64,000 nt of DNA from Castor canadensis. Its lineage: Eukaryota > Chordata > Mammalia > Rodentia > Castoridae. The stretch lies in assembly GCF_047511655.1 (NCBI RefSeq), contig NC_133392.1, forward strand, positions 96,713,042 through 96,777,041. Direction: 5' to 3'. Each line of letters starts with the position of its first letter. Position 1 is the stretch's first letter. The position numbers were made by a program, and so were the translations under genes. The notes below the pieces were generated by a model. It was not told the DNA's origin, ran no database searches, and saw nothing but the letters and a program-made list of their open reading frames with translations. Below are positions 58,701-64,000 of the stretch, in pieces.

Positions 58701-59525
58701 TGTGATGATCAATTTTATGCATCAACTTGACTGGGCTTTGAGATGTACAGATTAAAACATTATTTCTGGGTGTGCCAATGGAGCATTCCCAGAATAAATT
58801 ATTAATTAAAATGGTAACTGAGTAAAGTAGATCTGTCCTCACCATGTTGGTGGGCATCAACTAAGCTGTTGAAGGTCTGATTAGAACAAAAAGTTACATT
58901 CTTTCTCTATTGTTAAGCTGGAGCATCTTCCTTCTCCTGCCTTCAGATATCAAATCTCTTATTCTTGAAACTTCAGATCCCCAGATTTGGATGAGCATCC
59001 TCTCCCATGCCCCAACCCTGGTTTTCAGACCTTTGAACCTGCACCATATCTCACTCTGCTGTATAACAAAATACCTGATACTGGGTAATTCATAAATAAC
59101 AAAATTTTATCTCATAGTTTTGGAGGCAACCAGTAAGTTGGTGTCTGGTAAGGGTCCAATCTCTGTTTCCAAAATGATGCCCTGTTGCTGCCGTCTCACA
59201 TGGTAGAGGACAGAAGGACAAAGGAATCTAGCCAGTTCCCTTCAACCCATTTATAGCTCTGCCCTTGTGATTTAGTCTCCTCCCCAATACCATACCTCCC
59301 ACTACTATTGCATTATGGATTAATTTTCAACATGAGTTTTGGAACAAACACAGTCATTCAATCATAGCAGACTAGCACTTACATTGTTGGCTTTCCTGGT
59401 TCTTAGGCCTTTAGGCTCAGACTGAATTACACCACTAACTATCCTGGATCCCCAGCAGTTCTGCAGACAGCAGACTGTAGGACTCCATAATTATATGAGC
59501 CAATTCCCATAATAAATCTCCTCTT
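58701..59525 (+). mobile_element. Old LTR-type repeat interrupted by a MaLR LTR
   Basis: It starts TGTGATGATCAATTTTATGC and ATCAACTTGACTGGGCTTTG, and has CTGGGTGTGCCAATGG. It ends with CAGACTGTAGGACTCCATAA and ATGAGCCAATTCCCATAATA plus an AATAAA signal. Known mammalian copies of this repeat have the same beginning and end. I do not assign a family name. A minus-strand MaLR LTR (59057-59369) splits it. Confidence 0.55.
59057..59369 (-). mobile_element. MaLR (MST/THE-like) solo LTR, minus strand, nested
   Basis: On the + strand it runs from TGCTGTATAACAAAATACCT to CAGTCATTCAATCATAGCA. In between are GATACTGGGTAATTCATAAA, CATAGTTTTGGAGGCAACCA, CTCACATGGTAGAGGACAGA and TGCATTATGGATTAATTTTC, all antisense MaLR landmarks. 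The length of 313 bp fits. No LTR-internal genes. Confidence 0.75.
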
Positions 59526-59765
59526 AGTTATGTATGAATTATTGTATATAACATATATATATTACTATTGTAATTATATATATAATCTCCAAATACATGT
59601 ATTATATAGATACATATCCTATATTTATAAATATTTACATGATATCATATTATGTTATATAGATATATACATCTATAGATGCATATGCCTACATCTACAT
59701 GTATACACATATACATCTATATACATATAGATATTACATAGATATAATACATACATATTTATCCT
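59526..59765. repeat. AT-rich microsatellite region
   Basis: About 240 bp of interrupted TATA, TACATA and ATAGATA units. It starts right after the 3' end of the LTR-type repeat at 58701-59525. Confidence 0.85.
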
Positions 59766-61718
59766 TCCTGTCTGGAAAATGTGACTAATGCATGTAGATT
59801 CCACTGAATACATTTAAAAGAATAATTTTAAAAATATAATGTTTTGTTTGTTATAATTTAAACTTAAGATGAAAAACTGATATTTTACTCAAAGATGAGC
59901 AAGAAGGTACATGTTTTTAAAAGTCTTCCAGGTTCAAGAAAAGATCACTGATCTAGAGACCATCTTTTGTTCACATTTGGCCACAAGAGGTTATACACTT
60001 AGGTAATGTCATGGCCTCTTGTAGATCTACAGTTCACGAATTTCATTTTTAGCATGGTCTCAGTTTTTATAGAAAGTAATTACAAGAACCAGCCAAATGG
60101 AATCTGTCATCCCACAGGAATGCTATTAACAGTGGTACATGCAACATTGCAAAATGCCCTCTAAACAATGTCCCTCATGAAAAATTTCTTTTGTAATTCA
60201 GTTCTAGGGGAAGTTTTGCTTCCCTTGGGTATTTGATGGCTGCTCTCTTTCTTATCATAAAACTTATAATAGTGGTCATGTCTCCCTTCTCATTTTGCCC
60301 TCTGGAAGTTTGCAACTAAATCTGAGGTTAAAGTAATTATTTCAGACCAAACAGACCTAACAAATTTTGATGCAGTCCCATCAATATATTTCCTCTTTTT
60401 TTTGAAGTGTTAGAAAGGATTTATTTAAGTATTAGCAGGATAAATTAGAGAAAATGGTGAAAAGGGAGATATATATGTATCTCAATGTATTTTTACTTAT
60501 AATTTCTTAGTCCTGAAATTGCATTCATAATCTGATTTTCTCTTATTTATAATGTTTTTTAACCTTTACCCAAATCGTTTGTGAAAACAGGATATAAATC
60601 AATAGACTTAAATAACAAATGCTCTCTTAAATCAGTATCCATAACTAAGTCTCCCACTTGTTCCTCCACGTATTCTCCTTGTGTGTTGGATAAATAAAAT
60701 TTCCAAAGATGAGGACTCTCAATGACAGAGAAAGGTCACCCACTATTCTCAGCTAATTCTCTATTTTGTCCAGTTTCTTAAGTAATATGCCATGGATATC
60801 TAGTTCTTCTAGGTATGAACACTGGGATAAATCTAGCCTTTGACTTCTGCGTCCAGTTAGCTGTTCCTATAATATCTATGAAATAAAACTTTGATCAGAT
60901 TCAACAGTGTCAATAAATATCAGTTTTCCCTTTATCCTAACAGGATAAAGCATCCACCCAAAAATTGTGAAGTGATACTTGCATGGCATATTATAAGCTT
61001 ATTTTGTGCCCCCAAAAGTATTTTCCCTCAGGAAACAATTCCTTTATGTCTAATTCTTTCAACACTTAGTTTATGCGACAATATTGTGCCTTGCTTCCTT
61101 TGGATAATTTTCAGTTGCCTTTTAGTGTTCACATTATCTCCTTAACTGGTCAGTTTCCTCTCAATTACTTTCTTCACTTTTTACCACAAGTAACAAACTA
61201 GTTTCTTCTTAGCTTCAAGAAATTCATGACTGATGTATACAATTTTATAATATAAAAATGAAACTTGCAAAGTGTCTTCAATATGAAAAATAAGGAGCTT
61301 AATTTTGTAACAGTATGTGAAACTACAACTTCTTTCCAAGAGAGAAGAATATTAGTGAATATTAGTGAAAAGCATTTGATTTCCTTGTTAGCAAAATTTA
61401 ATCTAATTTTATAATCCCCTTCCTTTGAGATTTTGTCTCAAATGACAAAAGTATAAATGCAAATATTTAACCTATTGAAAATATTACTGTCTCTAATCTA
61501 AAATTAATACTTCCTTGCATTCTAGAAAAATATATTTTGCATTATCAAATCACCATTTAACTTTGAATATCATGCTGGTATTGATAGGTGATTTGAATAT
61601 GAGAGTTGTTGTATTTGTATTGCTTTTTACCAAAAAGTAATTTGAAGCTACTTACTTAAACCACATATTACTACAACTTACAAGCTAGTAAGATCTGTTA
61701 AAGTACTGTAGATTTCCA
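59766..61718. other. Non-coding stretch
   Basis: No gene or repeat recognised. Frame 60891-61145 has no known domain. Confidence 0.45.
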
Positions 61719-61806
61719 GGCTGGCAGAGTGGCTCAAGTAGTACAGAGCCTGCCTAGCAAGTGTGAAGCCCTGAATTCAAACCCCAGTGCTGCCAAAACA
61801 TAAAAG
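61719..61806 (+). mobile_element. ID-like SINE (tRNA module alone) with target duplication
   Basis: GGCTGGCAGAGTGGCTCAAG, TAGCAAGTGTGAAGCCCTGA and TTCAAACCCCAGTGCTGCCA, then an A-rich tail. It is the same tRNA-derived module as in the B1+ID composites, here without a 7SL part. Flanks TACTGTAGATTTCC and TATTATAGATTTCC agree at 12 of 14 positions. Confidence 0.88.
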
Positions 61807-62304
61807 AACAAAAATATTATAGATTTCCTTATTTTAAAATAATTCTATCAAAAATGAAAGTTCACTTTTTAAATATAATAGTTTATTTTCAAATTTCTTT
61901 TAATATATTAATTTTTTAGAATTCCATATTTAGTGCTGTGAAACTCTGGAAAAAAATCTCTTTAGGATATACCACCTTCATATTAATATGCCAGACTTTA
62001 TGTGCAACAAAACAACAATATCTGTCCTTATGTACCTGAATTATAATATCAGATAACATTCACTTAAATTTTTAATGCAACTTATGCTTCTCAGATATGT
62101 CTATCCTGATTGGTATTGTCCATCTGTGTTTATTCATAAACACCAAAAAAAATTAAAATTTTTATTACATTCAATATTACCAATCTGCTAAATCTTAAAA
62201 AAATTAAAAGTAGAAATCAGCCATTTGCACAAGATAGAAAAAGTTGTGGTCATTCAGCAGTTCGTAACAAAGGAGAATCACAAGGATGATCCACAGTACA
62301 TTTT
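61807..62304. other. Non-coding stretch
   Basis: No gene or repeat recognised. Confidence 0.45.
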
Positions 62305-62720
62305 ATATTACAAAAATTTTTATTAGGATATATTTGTTGTACAGGGGGGAATCATATGCCAATTCTGATTAGGCTTATATTGTACATTGGTTAGATCGCC
62401 CCCATCGTCTCTCCCCCTCAACCCCCTCTCTGCCCCACTTAAGCAACTGCAAGAAGTTTCCTTGTTCTATTTTATATATGAAGTCCAGCAACCATATAAC
62501 CACACCTTAATCTCCTTCATTCTTACTCTTTTAAGAGAAAAAGATTGCATTCACACAACTTTCATTATAGTGTACTGTTATAATTATTCTATTTTATTTT
62601 TAGTTATTGTTACTCTCTGTACCAAATTTATAAATTAAACTTTATCATAGGTATGCATAGGAAAAACCAGAATATATGAATACATATATATATACATCTA
62701 TTCATTTATACTGTCTGTGG
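62305..62720. other. Unclassified segment of unlike composition, possible repeat
   Basis: It starts with AATTTTTATTAGGATATAT and holds a C-rich patch (62398-62440) that stands out in very AT-rich surroundings. It looks like the reverse strand of a retroelement 3' end, but I cannot assign a family. The open frame at 62387-62638 (83 residues) is not recognisable. Confidence 0.35.
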
Positions 62721-64000
62721 TTTCAGGCACACACAGAAAATGAGTGATTATTACCTTTGTAATAGTCTCCTTTCGACCTTAACTCTTCAAAGCAAACCCT
62801 GCCATCTTAGAGACAATGCTTTTCTCTGGTCATACTGGGTTTCATGCCCCATTCACAAGAATTTTATCAAACTACTATATTTCTTTCATTTACATTTAAT
62901 TTATCCTTCCAAAATAGTGATAAATAGAAATTTCTTTATTTCCAGCAAGGGTCTATTACCCATGCTGTTTGATAGTTTACTGTGGATTAGAATCTGTAAT
63001 CTTCCTAGACTTTTCATTAATTCTTCTTTCATTCATTCATTCATTCATTCAGTTACTCAGTCTGAAAATTAGATCCCTATCATGTTGATTTTCCCAGGTT
63101 GAAAGTTTGTAGTTTGTGGAAGACTTAAACCTAACTCTCTGCTACAGTATGAATACTCTTTCTTTTCATTTTCTTACTTCGCATTCAAATTGGAGATGTT
63201 TTTATACATTGTATTTCAAATGTGGAAATTAAAATCAATTAAAAATGAATCTCCTGAAATTATAACAAATAACAGATGATATATAATCAACCTTTAAAAT
63301 TCATTTTTGGTTTTGGGACAATCTGTGTCAGTGAACTCTTCTTTATAAGATAGCACATTAACTTGCATGAGAAGCACACAAATTCAACAAGCATTTCAAA
63401 AATATATATAAAATTTGATGGGTGCTATTCTAGACCCTATAACTTGATGCATTTTACTTTCTGACCAGAGATACTATTATCTTTGGAACATGATTTGACC
63501 TGTGGTAAAATCCAAGGGTATAATAATAATGCACGTTATCACAAAGATATGACATATTTTCAAGGGTTGCACTAGCACTAAGTTAACAATATAGCAGAGT
63601 ACTTCTGGTTTACCATCAAATTTTTATGTCCTTTTGGAGCACATCACCATTCACATCCTCCCATTGTCAATAATAATGAAATGAATAATCAAGGTGAGCA
63701 GGATTAAACTTTGTGTACATATTGTGCTGCTGAAGAATATTAAAATTACAAAAAGTTTCATGTTCTTCAAATATTATATTTTATATCCTTATATTTCTTA
63801 TTCTTTAAATATTATCTTTCTTCAGCAGTATTCTTCAGACAATGATAATAAAATATGAATGCCATTATTCTTTTGAAAACTAGAGTTTTTCCATAAAACA
63901 AAATTCTATGGAAAAGTTAAAATTTAACCAAAAGTTAAAATCAGAGGGTGTGGTGAAGACCATTTGGTCTTGCATCTTCTTAAAACCATAAAGTGAAAAA
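62721..64000. other. Non-coding stretch with an (ATTC)n microsatellite
   Basis: No gene is seen. A six-unit CATT run lies at 63029-63052. Confidence 0.5.

Noticed and set aside
61719..61806. Possible tRNA gene
   Set aside because: It has tRNA-like box A and B motifs but no full cloverleaf, and it carries an A-rich tail and flanking duplications. It is a SINE. The same holds for 38007-38097.

Overview
The window is mammalian nuclear DNA, almost certainly from a rodent. It is AT-rich, has no CpG island, and carries LINE-1, MIR, L2 and MaLR relics. It also holds many rodent-type SINEs in which one or more 7SL-derived (B1-like) modules are fused to a tRNA-derived (ID-like) module. The L1 3' ends and the B1+ID composites look most like those of castorimorph rodents, and beaver is my best guess. 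That lineage call comes from memory of repeat families, not from a search. I see no host protein-coding exon, tRNA, rRNA or CRISPR array. The stretch reads as intergenic or deep-intronic DNA.

Layout. Positions 1-8065 are a stack of L1s: an L1 3' half broken by a solo LTR (909-1299), then an older L1 that received a SINE (3774-4081) and later a longer L1 (4128-7644, flanked by a 10-bp target duplication). From 8066 to 18446 there is old DNA with a DNA-transposon relic (9379-9995), L2 and MIR pieces, two ancient L1s with SINEs inside them, and a 410-bp purine tract that grew inside L1 ORF2. Positions 18447-22869 hold an L1 with its own 5' end but with the reverse transcriptase region deleted. 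From 22870 to 27350 come SINEs, an inverted L1 mosaic, a MaLR-like LTR and two L1 3' ends.

The right part is quieter. Positions 27351-31936 and 33688-38006 are nearly free of recognisable repeats and could hold conserved non-coding elements. Between them sit two young 5'-truncated L1 insertions with perfect target duplications (32182-33141 and 33265-33673). From 38007 to 64000 there are scattered MIR, L2, B1, ID, MaLR and Tigger-like relics, a dimeric and a trimeric B1+ID SINE, another truncated L1 (47910-48763), several AT-rich microsatellites and an unusual palindrome cluster (42776-42920).

None of the L1 copies could be autonomous: every one is truncated, internally deleted or carries stop codons. 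The content is a layered record of retrotransposition, from ancient mammalian (L2, MIR, old L1, DNA transposons) to lineage-specific young L1 and SINE. Single-copy stretches of possible regulatory interest lie between the layers.
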